Source of the DNA: Bradyrhizobium sp. AUGA SZCCT0283 | Lineage (GTDB): Bacteria > Pseudomonadota > Alphaproteobacteria > Rhizobiales > Xanthobacteraceae | Assembly (NCBI RefSeq): GCF_018130385.1 | Contig: NZ_JAFCLU010000013.1 | Coordinates: 62,001 to 126,000 of the forward strand | Direction: 5' to 3' | Length of the DNA: 64,000 bases | Part shown: piece by piece, positions 54,531 to 63,605 of the stretch | How positions within the stretch are numbered: the stretch's first letter is position 1 | How the letters are laid out: each line of letters opens with the position of its first letter | The notes under the pieces: generated by a model | What the model was told of the DNA's origin: nothing | Database searches by the model: none | Seen by the model: the letters and a program-made list of their open reading frames with translations, nothing else | Position numbers and translations under genes: made by a program

Positions 54531-55346
54531 ATGCTGGTGGTGGAAGGTTTGACGTGCCGTTTCGGCGCGAAGGCTGCGGTGGATGATGCGTCGTTTTCAA
54601 TCGCGCCCGGTAGTTTTGTTGGCGTGATCGGCCGCTCTGGTGCCGGCAAGTCGACGCTGCTGCGGATGATCAACCGCCTGGCCGAGCCTTCCAAAGGCCG
54701 CATCCTGTTCGAGGGCGTCGATGTGACCGCACTGCGCGGCAGGGATTTGCGGCAGTGGCGGGCGCGTTCGGCGATGATCTTTCAGCAATTCAACCTGGTC
54801 GGCCGGCTCGACGTGTTGACCAACGTGTTGATGGGGCGTCTGGCCGATATCCCGTCCTGGCGCTCGCTGACGCAAATTTGGCCTGAACGGGACAAGGCGC
54901 TGGCGATGTCGGCTCTTGAGCAGTTCGATATGGCCTCGCTCGCCGCCCAGCGCGCCGACCAGCTTTCCGGTGGCCAGCAGCAGCGGGTCGCAATCGCGCG
55001 TGCGCTGGTGCAAGAGCCGGACATTATCCTCGCCGACGAGCCGATTGCCTCGCTCGACCCGCGTAACACGCGGATCGTGATGGACGCGCTGCTGCGCATC
55101 AACAAGCATTTCGGCATCACCGTGATCTGCAACCTGCATTCGCTGGATCTGGCGCGGACCTATTGCGACCGCCTGATCGGCATGTCGGCAGGCCGCATCG
55201 TGTTCGACGGCGCTCCGGCAACGTTGACCGAACATATCGCGCGCGAGCTCTACGATCTCGAGGCCAATGAAGTCATGGGCGGCGCGCCGGCCCAAGCGCC
55301 CGCAGTATCCGGCGTTCCGGCGCTCGACACCGCAGCTGCGGCCTGA
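54531..55346 (+). CDS. phnC: PhnC, phosphonate ABC transporter ATPase
   Basis: A 271-residue ATPase. Walker A GRSGAGKST, Q-loop FQQFNLVGRLDV, signature LSGGQQQR and Walker B IILADEPIASLDP are visible, and the family text NLHSLDLA holds the switch His. The ATG at 54531 has a GGAG site seven bases upstream; earlier starts at 54501 or 54423 are possible. It ends in an Ala/Pro-rich tail of about 20 residues. First gene of phnC-D-E-E. Confidence 0.92.
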   Translation: MLVVEGLTCRFGAKAAVDDASFSIAPGSFVGVIGRSGAGKSTLLRMINRLAEPSKGRILFEGVDVTALRGRDLRQWRARSAMIFQQFNLVGRLDVLTNVLMGRLADIPSWRSLTQIWPERDKALAMSALEQFDMASLAAQRADQLSGGQQQRVAIARALVQEPDIILADEPIASLDPRNTRIVMDALLRINKHFGITVICNLHSLDLARTYCDRLIGMSAGRIVFDGAPATLTEHIARELYDLEANEVMGGAPAQAPAVSGVPALDTAAAA

Positions 55347-55424
55347 GTCGTTGCAAAAGTTCAAGGTAGCCGGTTGCAAACCTGCAATCGGCCAAACAGC
55401 GTAACCACACCAAGAGGGCACACC

Positions 55425-56363
55425 ATGATCAATCGTCGCATCGTTCTTGCCGGCGCCGCCGCGCTGGCGTTTTCAACCTCCGCCGCCTCGGCGCAGGACT
55501 GGAAGAGCAAATATCCGGAACTGACCTTCGCGGTGGTGCCGGCCGAAAACGCCTCCGGTGTCACCGAGCGCTGGGCACCGTTCACCGCCTATCTTTCTAA
55601 GGAACTTGGGGTGAAGGTGACACTCCGCATCGCCAACGACTACGCCGCTGTCATCGAAGGACAGCGCTCCGGCAACATCCAGATCGCCAGCTACGGTTCG
55701 GCGTCGTTCGCACGCGCGCGGCTGACTGGCGTCAAGACCGACGCCTTTGCCAACGATATCAATGCCGATGGCAGCACGGGCTATTATTCGGTGTTCTTCG
55801 TCAAGGCGTCGAGCCCGTACAAGAACATTGATCAACTGAAGGGCAAGAATCTCGGCCTGGTCGATCCGAATTCGACGTCGGGCAACAATGTGCCCCGCTT
55901 CGAGCTCGACAAATTGGGCATCTCCGATGCCGACGCCTATTTCGGCAAGGTTGTTTTCACCGGCAGCCATGAGAACGCCATGCTGGCGCTCTCGCAGGGC
56001 ACGGTAGAAGTCGCCGCCAACCAGTGGACCAGCGACGACGATTCCACGCTCGCGCAGATGCTGACCAAGGGCATGCTGAAGAACGCCGACGGTACACCGA
56101 TGAAAAAGGATGATTTCCGGATCGTCCACAAATCGGCGCCGATCATCAATGGGCCTTATGCTTATAATTCGGAGCTGCCGGAAGAATTGAAGGCCGCGAT
56201 TGCCAAGGCGTTCACGGAGGCCCCGACCAAGGACAAGGCAGCCTTCGACCGCCTGTCTGACGGCCAGAAGAAGGGCTTCCATGCCGCCACCACCAAGGAT
56301 TGGGACGCAACCATCGACCTGATCAAGTTCGTGGACAATCTGCGCAAGAAGAAAGCGTCCTGA
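55425..56363 (+). CDS. phnD: PhnD, phosphonate-binding protein
   Basis: A 312-residue periplasmic phosphonate-binding protein with a Sec signal peptide (cut after about residue 21, ASAQDW). LTFAVVPAENASGVTERW-type text, split as TFAVVPAEN then GVTERWAPF, is characteristic, with NPNSTSGNN-like LVDPNSTSGNN later. The ATG at 55425 is preferred to an in-frame start 51 bases earlier. A strong hairpin follows before phnE. Confidence 0.92.
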   Translation: MINRRIVLAGAAALAFSTSAASAQDWKSKYPELTFAVVPAENASGVTERWAPFTAYLSKELGVKVTLRIANDYAAVIEGQRSGNIQIASYGSASFARARLTGVKTDAFANDINADGSTGYYSVFFVKASSPYKNIDQLKGKNLGLVDPNSTSGNNVPRFELDKLGISDADAYFGKVVFTGSHENAMLALSQGTVEVAANQWTSDDDSTLAQMLTKGMLKNADGTPMKKDDFRIVHKSAPIINGPYAYNSELPEELKAAIAKAFTEAPTKDKAAFDRLSDGQKKGFHAATTKDWDATIDLIKFVDNLRKKKAS

Positions 56364-56380
56364 ACCCAGCCGCAAACAAG

Positions 56381-56412
56381 AAAAGCCGGGCCCCGCACGG
56401 CCCGGCGCTTTT
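56381..56412 (+). terminator. Hairpin after phnD
   Basis: AAAAGCCGGGCC pairs with GGCCCGGCGCTTTT with a two-base bulge, ending in TTTT. It lies in the 80-base gap before phnE. It could be a partial terminator or RNA stabiliser raising binding-protein levels. Confidence 0.65.
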
Positions 56413-56443
56413 CCGTCCATATCCTACCAAAGCAGCAGATTGA

Positions 56444-57328
56444 ATGACCGTCGCCGTTTCCATGCTTCCGGAGCAACAGCTGGCGGTGCTGAATGATGCC
56501 TATCGGAAGGCGGTTGCGCGCAAGCGATTGCGCCTGACGCTGGCAACGGCGGTATTCTTCGCGGTTCTCGTCATCGCAGCCATCGGCGCGGAGGTGAATC
56601 CCGGAACCTTCGTCAACAAAATCGGAAACTTCGTCAGCTATTTCGACCGTATCGCCACGCTGGAGAGCGGCGCACGGGTCTGGTCCGATACTGGCGAGTG
56701 GTTCTGGGGTTGGAAAAAATGGCTGGCGCTGCTCGGCGAGACCATCCTGATCAGCTATGTCGGCACCCTGGCTGGGGCGATCCTCGCCTTTGCGCTCAAT
56801 TTTCTGGCTGCCGAAAACACTTCGCCGGCGCCATGGCTGCGGTTTGCGGTCCGCCGCCTGATGGAGTTCTGCCGCACCGTTCCGGACATCGTGTTCGCGC
56901 TGATCTTCGTGATTGCGTTCGGCCTTGGGCCGATGGCCGGCGTTCTCGCCATCATGATCCATTCGGTGGGCGCGCTCGGTAAATTGTATTCCGAAATCGT
57001 CGAGAACATCGACATGAAGCCGGTCGAAGGAGTGCGATCGACCGGCGCGAGCTGGACATCGTGCATACGCTTCGCGGTAGTGCCCCAGGTTGCGGGGGGC
57101 TTTGCCAGCTACACGCTGCTGCGCTTTGAGATCAACGTACGCGGTGCCTCGGTCATGGGTTTCGTCGGCGCCGGCGGCATTGGCCAGGAACTCGTCGTCG
57201 CCGTCAGAAAATTCTTCTATTCCGACGTCAGCGCGATCCTGCTGATGATCATTGTCACCGTGTTCCTCATTGATATCGGTACCGGATGGGCGCGCGGGCG
57301 GCTGTTCGGCAAGGATGCGCGGTCATGA
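56444..57328 (+). CDS. phnE: PhnE, phosphonate ABC permease (first copy)
   Basis: A 294-residue membrane protein of the PhnE family with about five to six helices and a KPVEGVRSTGASWTSCIRFA-type loop contacting PhnC. GAGGIGQELVVAVR near the C terminus is typical. It overlaps the second phnE by four bases (ATGA). Two permease genes are common in rhizobial phn loci. Confidence 0.9.
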   Translation: MTVAVSMLPEQQLAVLNDAYRKAVARKRLRLTLATAVFFAVLVIAAIGAEVNPGTFVNKIGNFVSYFDRIATLESGARVWSDTGEWFWGWKKWLALLGETILISYVGTLAGAILAFALNFLAAENTSPAPWLRFAVRRLMEFCRTVPDIVFALIFVIAFGLGPMAGVLAIMIHSVGALGKLYSEIVENIDMKPVEGVRSTGASWTSCIRFAVVPQVAGGFASYTLLRFEINVRGASVMGFVGAGGIGQELVVAVRKFFYSDVSAILLMIIVTVFLIDIGTGWARGRLFGKDARS

Positions 57329-58173
57329 CACGGCTGCCTGCACCGGACTCCGTGAATTTGCGCGACCGGTATCCCGACGTGTTTGACCGGCCGCTATCCT
57401 CCCGTCTCGCGATCCCGGCGATGCTGCTTGGAGCGTTCGGGATTTTCGTGCTCGGACTTGTCGAGCTGGAGTTTTCTCCCGCGCGGATGCTGGCGGGGTT
57501 GAATCAGCTCGGCTGGATCACAATGATGATGATCCCCCCCGATCCGGGCTCTTCGCTCCCGGCCTATCTCGTTGCGCTCGGGGAGACCCTGTCGATCGCG
57601 CTGCTGGGCACCACGCTTGCCGCCATATTCGCGCTGCCGGTCAGTCTGCTGGCGGCAAGGAATATCGTGCCGTCGAATATCTTCCGGTTCCCGGTTCGCC
57701 GGTTTCTCGATTCGATCCGCGGCGTCGATACGCTGATCTGGGCGCTGGTCTGGATCAACGTTGTCGGTCTCGGCCCCTTTGCCGGCGTCCTGGCGATTGC
57801 GGTGTCGGATTTCGGCGCGTTCGGCAAATTGTTCTCCGAAGCGATCGAGGCAGCCGACAGGAAGCAGGTCGAGGGCATCCGGGCGTCCGGCGGCAATACA
57901 TTGCACGAAATACGCTTTGGCCTGATACCGCAGGTGCTGCCCGTGATCGCCGGGCAGGTGCTTTATTTCATCGAATCGAACACCCGCTCTGCGACCATCA
58001 TCGGAATCGTCGGTGCGGGCGGCATCGGCTTGCAACTGGCCGAGCAGATCCGGGTACTGGAGTGGCAGAAAGTTTCATTCCTGATTTTGATGATTCTGGT
58101 GGCTGTCGCCGCGATTGACTGGATTTCCGGCAAACTACGGTTTGCGATCATCGGAAAACGCGCGGTCATTTAA
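57325..58173 (+). CDS. phnE: PhnE, phosphonate ABC permease (second copy)
   Basis: A 282-residue PhnE-family permease with the same organisation as its neighbour: RFLDSIRGVDTLIWAL, EGIRASGGNTLHEIRFGLIP loop and GAGGIGLQLAEQIR. Probably forms a heterodimer with the first copy. It converges on phnF with only six bases between. Confidence 0.9.
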   Translation: MTRLPAPDSVNLRDRYPDVFDRPLSSRLAIPAMLLGAFGIFVLGLVELEFSPARMLAGLNQLGWITMMMIPPDPGSSLPAYLVALGETLSIALLGTTLAAIFALPVSLLAARNIVPSNIFRFPVRRFLDSIRGVDTLIWALVWINVVGLGPFAGVLAIAVSDFGAFGKLFSEAIEAADRKQVEGIRASGGNTLHEIRFGLIPQVLPVIAGQVLYFIESNTRSATIIGIVGAGGIGLQLAEQIRVLEWQKVSFLILMILVAVAAIDWISGKLRFAIIGKRAVI

Positions 58174-58179
58174 CCGCAG

Positions 58180-58908
58180 CTAGCTGTTCTCGATCACGAA
58201 TTCGACCCGCTCGGCGGCAAAGCGCGCGCGCGTGGTCAGGAGCGGCTTGCCGTCGGCATCGACATCGGTGCTGTCGACCACCAAAACCGGGCGTCCCAGC
58301 GCGAGATCGAGCCTAACAGCATCGGTAGCATCGACGATGGCGGCAGCGACCCGGGTCGAGGCCCGGCGATAGTCGCGGATGCCGTAATGCGCCAGCAATT
58401 TGGTCGTCGAGCGCACGCGCTCGTAGACGCGCCCGGCATCGGGAAAGCGCCCCGCCGCGAGCCAGGTGGTGCCGACGCAGATCGGAGTGCGGTCGGCCAG
58501 CCGCAGCGCTTCGATCCGAATCAGCGGCGCGCCGGTCTTGAGGCCAAGCTGCCGCGCCAGTTCACGGGTCGCAGGTTCATCAGTCGCGCTGAGTAACTGG
58601 CCGCGTGGCTCGCGTCCGCCGGCGCCGACAATCTCGGAAAACCGTGTGCGGGAGCGCAGCGGATAGGCGATTCGCGGCGCTTCGACATAGGTGCCGCTGC
58701 CGCGTTCGGCACGCACCAGGCCGCGCTCGGCCAGCGTCGCGAGTGCCCGGCGCACGGTGTGTCGGTTGACGCGATAGGTTCCGGCGATCTCGATCTCGCC
58801 CGGCAGCTTTTCGCCGGCAACAAAGCGGCCGTCGGCAATGCCGCGCTCGATGCCATCGGCGACCTGCCGCCACAGCGCGACGCCGGAGCCGGTGTCCTGG
58901 ATGCTCAT
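58180..58908 (-). CDS. phnF: PhnF, phosphonate operon regulator (GntR/HutC family)
   Basis: A 242-residue GntR regulator: winged helix in residues 10-75 (NRHTVRRALATLAERGLV and GSGTYV wing) and a UTRA effector domain. I use the start at 58908; the frame also opens at 58938. It is divergent from phnG, with a 32-base palindrome between that is the likely operator. Confidence 0.9.
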   Translation of the reverse strand: MSIQDTGSGVALWRQVADGIERGIADGRFVAGEKLPGEIEIAGTYRVNRHTVRRALATLAERGLVRAERGSGTYVEAPRIAYPLRSRTRFSEIVGAGGREPRGQLLSATDEPATRELARQLGLKTGAPLIRIEALRLADRTPICVGTTWLAAGRFPDAGRVYERVRSTTKLLAHYGIRDYRRASTRVAAAIVDATDAVRLDLALGRPVLVVDSTDVDADGKPLLTTRARFAAERVEFVIENS

Positions 58909-58942
58909 GGCGTGAAATATGCCATCGGGAAAAATCACCTCG

Positions 58943-58960
58943 TTGTCACGAAATCGTCAT
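58943..58960 (+). promoter_or_regulatory. Pho box upstream of phnG
   Basis: TTGTCAC-GAAA-TCGTCAT gives two PhoB half-sites 11 bases apart. A TATCAA element follows about 10 bases later, as expected for a PhoB-activated promoter driving phnG-M. Confidence 0.6.
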
Positions 58961-58971
58961 GGCGCTTCGTT

Positions 58972-59003
58972 ATCAAGTTGTCTAGTATCATAGACAACTT
59001 GAT
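58972..59003. promoter_or_regulatory. Probable PhnF operator, perfect 13-base inverted repeat
   Basis: ATCAAGTTGTCTA at 58972-58984 and its exact complement at 58991-59003 flank a 6-base spacer (GTATCA). The palindrome overlaps the expected -10/start region of the phnG promoter. It ends 15 bases before the phnG ATG, ideal for repression by PhnF. Confidence 0.7.
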
Positions 59004-59018
59004 TCCGGCAAGGCCGAT

Positions 59019-59495
59019 ATGATGGCGAGTGACGAAAGTCTGGCAGACGAAAACAGCGGGCAGGCGCGGCGCAAGGCCGTGATGGCGGTGCTGGCTCATT
59101 CCACAACGGCCGAAATAGCCGGGCGCCTAACGACGATCGCGGTGCCAGTGCATGAAGACCTACGCGAGCCAGAGAACGGGCTCGTCATGGTGCGCGGTCG
59201 TGTCGGTGGCGATGGCGCGGCCTTCAACCTCGGCGAAGCCACGGTTTCACGCGCAGCGGTGCGGCTTTCGACTGGTGAGATCGGCTTCGGCTACACGCTC
59301 GGCCGCGACGGTGCGAAGGCACGGATGGTCGCACTGTGCGACGCCCTGGTGCAATCGGATGAATTCGCTGGCCTCGTGGAGACAAAGGTGATCGCGCCGC
59401 TGCGCGCCGCGATATCAGCGAAGCGGAGTCGCAAGGCCGCGGAGACAGCGGCGACGCGGGTTGAATTCTACACTTTGGTGCGCGGAGAGGGCTGA
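59019..59495 (+). CDS. phnG: PhnG, C-P lyase subunit
   Basis: A 158-residue PhnG, part of the PhnGHIJ core complex that helps form ribose 1-phosphonate triphosphate from ATP and alkylphosphonate. ARRKAVMAVLAHS and the VMVRGRVGGDGAAFNLGE segment are typical. First gene of phnG-H-I-J-K-L-M, with the operator and Pho box upstream. Overlaps phnH by one base. Confidence 0.93.
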   Translation: MMASDESLADENSGQARRKAVMAVLAHSTTAEIAGRLTTIAVPVHEDLREPENGLVMVRGRVGGDGAAFNLGEATVSRAAVRLSTGEIGFGYTLGRDGAKARMVALCDALVQSDEFAGLVETKVIAPLRAAISAKRSRKAAETAATRVEFYTLVRGEG

Positions 59496-60103
59496 TGACG
59501 ACGGTTGCCGAACTGCCCGCAGGATTTGCCGACAAGGTATTGTCGGCGCAATCGACCTTCCGGTCCGTCATGGATGCGATGGCGCGTCCCGGCAGCGTTC
59601 AACGCATTGCGGCGGTCTCCGGTACGCCCGGTACGATGATGCGTGGCACCGCGGCCGTCGCGCTGACCCTGTTCGACCATGATACGCCGGTCTGGCTCGA
59701 CAAGCGGATGTCGGCGACGCCGGATGTTGCCAAATGGCTCAAATTCCACACCAGCGCGCCTGTCATTGCGGATTCCTCGATCAGCAGCTTTGCTTTGATA
59801 GGCGATCCCCAATACCTTCCAGCGCTCGAATACTTCGCGTTCGGCAGCAATGAATACCCCGATCGTTCGACGACGCTGATCCTGCAGGTCGAAAGTCTGG
59901 CGCAGGGGCCCTCCCTCGAGTTGCGCGGACCGGGAATCGACGGCGCGGTGATCCTGCGGGTCTCGACCCAGCCGCAAGATTTGTTCGAACGGCTTGCGAT
60001 CAACGTAAGCCTGTTCCCGCGCGGCATCGATGTCGTGCTGGTCGATGACGATGCGATTGTCGCAATACCGCGCACCGCGCGGCTGGCCGCAAGGGAAGGC
60101 TAA
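59495..60103 (+). CDS. phnH: PhnH, C-P lyase subunit
   Basis: A 202-residue PhnH of the C-P lyase core. The N-terminal QSTFRSVMDAMARPGSVQ (visible as FRSVMDAMARPG) and the FPRGIDVVLVD segment near the end are family signatures. Starts within the phnG stop (TGATG) and is followed by phnI after two bases. Confidence 0.93.
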   Translation: MTTVAELPAGFADKVLSAQSTFRSVMDAMARPGSVQRIAAVSGTPGTMMRGTAAVALTLFDHDTPVWLDKRMSATPDVAKWLKFHTSAPVIADSSISSFALIGDPQYLPALEYFAFGSNEYPDRSTTLILQVESLAQGPSLELRGPGIDGAVILRVSTQPQDLFERLAINVSLFPRGIDVVLVDDDAIVAIPRTARLAAREG

Positions 60104-60105
60104 CC

Positions 60106-61209
60106 ATGTATGTTGCCGTCAAAGGAGGCGAACGCGCCATCGAGAATGCCCATCGCCTGCTGGCGCATGAGCGGCGCGGCGACCGTGACGTTCCCGAGGT
60201 CTCGCTCGCCCAGATATCCGAGCAGCTTTCGCTTGGCGTCGACCGCGTCATGACCGAGGGCTCGCTGTACGATCGTGAGCTGGCGGCGCTCGCGATCAAG
60301 CAGGCGCGTGGCGACATGATCGAGGCGATCTTCCTGGTCCGCGCCTTCCGCGCCACTCTGCCGCGTTTCGGTGCAACCGAGTCGGTCGATACCGGCGCGA
60401 TGCAGGTGCGGCGCCGGATTTCCTCGACGTTCAAGGATATTCCGGGCGGACAGATTCTGGGACCCACTTTCGATTACACCCATCGCCTGCTGGATCCGCA
60501 GCTAGCCGAAGGGTTTGCTCCCGAACAACCGATGACGGGTGAGGCGTCGATGGCGGCGACGCCGCGCGTTACAGACATTCTCGGCCGCGACGGCCTGATC
60601 GAACCGTCGCCAGAGGCCGAGGCCGATTCGATCGTTGGCGACCTCACGCGCGAGCCGCTCAGCTTCCCGGCTGATCGCGATTTGCGCCTGCAAAATCTGG
60701 CGCGCGCCGACGAAGGCTTTCTGCTGGCGCTCGGCTATTCGTCACAGCGTGGCTACGGCCGCAACCATCCCTTCACGGGCGAAATTCGCTTCGGCGAGGT
60801 CGAGGTCGAATTCATGGCCGAGGATGCCGGCTTTGCCGTGCCGCTCGGTGCGATCACGCTGACCGAATGCCAGATGGTCAACCAGTTCAAGGGCTCGGCC
60901 ACCGAAGCGCCGTGTTTCACACGCGGCTATGGGCTGGCATTCGGACAGAGCGAGCGCAAGACCATGTCGATGGCGCTGGTGGATAGGAGCTTGCGGGCTC
61001 GCGAACTCGGTGAAGAAGTTGTCGCACCAGCCCAGGACGAAGAGTTCGTGATGTCGCATTCGGACAATGTGCAGGCGACCGGTTTCGTCGAACATCTCAA
61101 GCTGCCGCATTACGTGGACTTTCAGTCCGAACTCGGCCTGTTGCGCAAGTTGCGCAAGGAATTCGCCGAGGCTGCAGAGGTGCCGCTGATGCAGGAGGCC
61201 GCCGAATGA
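60106..61209 (+). CDS. phnI: PhnI, C-P lyase nucleosidase subunit
   Basis: A 367-residue PhnI, which displaces adenine from ATP to attach the phosphonate to ribose. MYVAVKGGERAIENAHRLL at the N terminus, GYGRNHPFTGEIR and the HLKLPHYVDFQSEL segment are conserved. Full family length. Overlaps phnJ by four bases. Confidence 0.95.
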   Translation: MYVAVKGGERAIENAHRLLAHERRGDRDVPEVSLAQISEQLSLGVDRVMTEGSLYDRELAALAIKQARGDMIEAIFLVRAFRATLPRFGATESVDTGAMQVRRRISSTFKDIPGGQILGPTFDYTHRLLDPQLAEGFAPEQPMTGEASMAATPRVTDILGRDGLIEPSPEAEADSIVGDLTREPLSFPADRDLRLQNLARADEGFLLALGYSSQRGYGRNHPFTGEIRFGEVEVEFMAEDAGFAVPLGAITLTECQMVNQFKGSATEAPCFTRGYGLAFGQSERKTMSMALVDRSLRARELGEEVVAPAQDEEFVMSHSDNVQATGFVEHLKLPHYVDFQSELGLLRKLRKEFAEAAEVPLMQEAAE

Positions 61210-62090
61210 ACGCGCCGGCTTACAATTTCGCCTATCTCGACGAACAAACAAAACGGATGATCCGCCGCGCGATCCTGAAGGCGATTGCGATCCCCGGCTA
61301 TCAGGTGCCGTTCGCCAGCCGCGAAATGCCGATGCCCTATGGCTGGGGCACCGGCGGCGTGCAGGTCACCGCGGCGATCCTGGGGCCGCAGGACGTGCTG
61401 AAGGTGATCGACCAGGGCTCCGACGACACCACCAATGCGATCTCAATCCGAAAATTCTTCGGCAAGACCGCTGGCGTTGCGACCACGACCGCTACGAACG
61501 ACGCAACCGTGATCCAGACGAGGCACCGGATTCCCGAAGCGCCGCTGCATGGCGGGCAAATTCTGGTTTACCAGGTGCCGATCCCCGAACCACTGCGGTT
61601 CCTCGAACCACGCGAGACCGAGACGCGGCGGATGCACGCGCTCGGCGAATATGGCCTGATGCACGTCAAGCTGTACGAGGACATCGCGCGCTTCGGCCAT
61701 ATCGCGACCTCCTACGCCTATCCGGTCAAGGTGAATGCGCGTTATGTAATGGACCCGTCACCGACGCCAAAATTCGACAATCCGAAGATGGACAATTGTC
61801 CGGCGCTGCAATTGTTCGGTGCCGGCCGCGAGAAGCGCATTTACGCGATTCCGCCGCATACATCAGTGGTTTCGCTCGATTTCGAGGATCACCCCTTTAC
61901 GCGCTACCGGTTCGACGCGCCCTGCGCGCTGTGCGGCGCCGGCGATTCCTACCTCGATGAGATCGTGACCGACGACAAGGGCGGCCGGATGTTCGTGTGT
62001 TCGGATACCGATTACTGCGAAGGTCGTCAGTCGGCCGGTCATCGCGGCAGCGAGAGCGCAGTTCCGCACAAGGAGAGGGCGCATGGCTGA
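61206..62090 (+). CDS. phnJ: PhnJ, radical SAM C-P lyase
   Basis: A 294-residue PhnJ, the radical SAM enzyme that cleaves the C-P bond to release alkane and ribose 1,2-cyclic phosphate 5-phosphate. Four Cys near the C terminus, at about 240, 243, 265 and 271, form the atypical cluster motif C-x2-C-x21-C-x5-C. Glycyl radical candidate Gly31 lies in IPGYQVPF. Overlaps phnK by eight bases. Confidence 0.96.
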   Translation: MNAPAYNFAYLDEQTKRMIRRAILKAIAIPGYQVPFASREMPMPYGWGTGGVQVTAAILGPQDVLKVIDQGSDDTTNAISIRKFFGKTAGVATTTATNDATVIQTRHRIPEAPLHGGQILVYQVPIPEPLRFLEPRETETRRMHALGEYGLMHVKLYEDIARFGHIATSYAYPVKVNARYVMDPSPTPKFDNPKMDNCPALQLFGAGREKRIYAIPPHTSVVSLDFEDHPFTRYRFDAPCALCGAGDSYLDEIVTDDKGGRMFVCSDTDYCEGRQSAGHRGSESAVPHKERAHG

Positions 62091-62883
62091 GCATGTGAGC
62101 GCTGCCAATGACGATCAACCCCTTCTGGTGGCAGACAGTCTCGGCAAGACATACGGCCGCCTGACCGCCTGCCGCGACGTGTCCTTTGCGCTCTATCCCG
62201 GCGAGGTGCTGGCTGTTGTCGGCGAGTCCGGATCGGGCAAGTCGACCCTGCTGCAATTGCTGTCGGCGCAGTTGGCGCCGAGCGCGGGCCGGGTTTCGTA
62301 CCGGATGCGCGATGGCGTGTTGCGCGATCTGGCAGCCCTCGGTGAGGCCGAGCGGCGCTTTCTGTTCCGGACCGATTGGGGTTTTGTGCATCAGGACCCC
62401 GCGCAGGGCCTGCGGATGGCGGTCTCCGCCGGCGCCAACGTCGGCGAGCGGCTAATGGCGGTGGGCTGGAACCATTACGGCCGCATCCGTGACACGGCGT
62501 CATCCTGGCTGGAGCGTGTCGAAATCGACACCGATCGTATCGACGACGCGCCGCGGACCTACTCGGGTGGGATGCGGCAGCGGCTACAGATTGCGCGCAA
62601 TCTCGTCACCGAGCCGCGGTTGGTCTTCATGGACGAGCCGACCGGCGGACTCGACGTATCGGTGCAGGCGCGGCTGCTCGACCTGATGCGCAATCTCGTC
62701 AGCGAGCTCGGTCTTGCCGCCATCGTCGTCACCCACGACCTCGCCGTCGCCCGGCTGCTGTCGCACCGGGTGATGGTGATGAAGGGCGGCCGTGTCATCG
62801 AAACCGGGCTGACCGACCAAGTGCTCGACGATCCCCGTGAGCCCTACACCCAGTTGCTCGTTTCCTCGATTTTGCCGGCATGA
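62083..62883 (+). CDS. phnK: PhnK, C-P lyase ABC-type ATPase
   Basis: A 266-residue ABC ATPase that docks on the C-P lyase core rather than on a permease. Walker A GESGSGKST, signature YSGGMRQRL and Walker B LVFMDEPTGGLDV are intact. It starts inside phnJ and overlaps phnL by four bases. Confidence 0.94.
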   Translation: MAEHVSAANDDQPLLVADSLGKTYGRLTACRDVSFALYPGEVLAVVGESGSGKSTLLQLLSAQLAPSAGRVSYRMRDGVLRDLAALGEAERRFLFRTDWGFVHQDPAQGLRMAVSAGANVGERLMAVGWNHYGRIRDTASSWLERVEIDTDRIDDAPRTYSGGMRQRLQIARNLVTEPRLVFMDEPTGGLDVSVQARLLDLMRNLVSELGLAAIVVTHDLAVARLLSHRVMVMKGGRVIETGLTDQVLDDPREPYTQLLVSSILPA

Positions 62884-63590
62884 GCCAACCAATGACTGCG
62901 ATGATCGACATCAGCAACGCCGAAAAGACTTTTACCATGCATCTGCAAGGCGGCGTCGAGCTGCCCGTGGTGCGCGGGGTCTCGTTTCACGTTGCACCCG
63001 GCGAGTGCGTGGTGCTGTCGGGGCCGTCGGGCGCCGGCAAATCCTCGATCCTGAAAATGATCTTCGGCAATTACCGCTGCGATGGCGGGCGGATCGGCAT
63101 CCGGCATCGGGGCGTGGTGATCGATCTTGCCACGGCCGAGCCGCGGCAGGTGCTCAGCGTGCGCCGCTCGACCATCGGATATGTCAGCCAGTTCCTGCGT
63201 GCGGTGCCGCGAGTCGCCACAATCGATGTGGTGGCGGAACCCTTGATTGCGAACGGATCCGCACGCGCGGAAGCCCGCGACAGGGCGGGCGCGTTGCTGC
63301 GCCGTCTCAACATTCCCGAGCGGCTGTGGGCACTGCCGCCATCGACGTTCTCCGGCGGCGAACAGCAGCGGGTCAATATTGCCCGCGGGTTCATTTCCGA
63401 TCTGCCAATTCTGCTGCTGGACGAACCGACAGCCTCGCTCGATGCAGCCAATCGTGCGGTTGTCGTTGAGCTGGTTGAAGAGAAGAAGCGTCAGGGCGTC
63501 GCGATGGTGGCGATCGTGCATGATGACGAAATACGCCACCTGATTGCCGACCGCATCGTCGACGTGACGTCATTTGCCGCCGCCGCTTGA
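62880..63590 (+). CDS. phnL: PhnL, C-P lyase ABC-type ATPase
   Basis: A 236-residue ABC ATPase paralogue of PhnK in the phn operon. Walker A GPSGAGKSS, the Q-loop region GYVSQFLRAVPR, signature FSGGEQQRV and Walker B ILLLDEPTASLD are seen. It binds with PhnK on the core complex. It is followed by phnM after 15 bases. Confidence 0.94.
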   Translation: MSQPMTAMIDISNAEKTFTMHLQGGVELPVVRGVSFHVAPGECVVLSGPSGAGKSSILKMIFGNYRCDGGRIGIRHRGVVIDLATAEPRQVLSVRRSTIGYVSQFLRAVPRVATIDVVAEPLIANGSARAEARDRAGALLRRLNIPERLWALPPSTFSGGEQQRVNIARGFISDLPILLLDEPTASLDAANRAVVVELVEEKKRQGVAMVAIVHDDEIRHLIADRIVDVTSFAAAA

Positions 63591-63605
63591 AGGAAGAGAT
63601 GTGAG

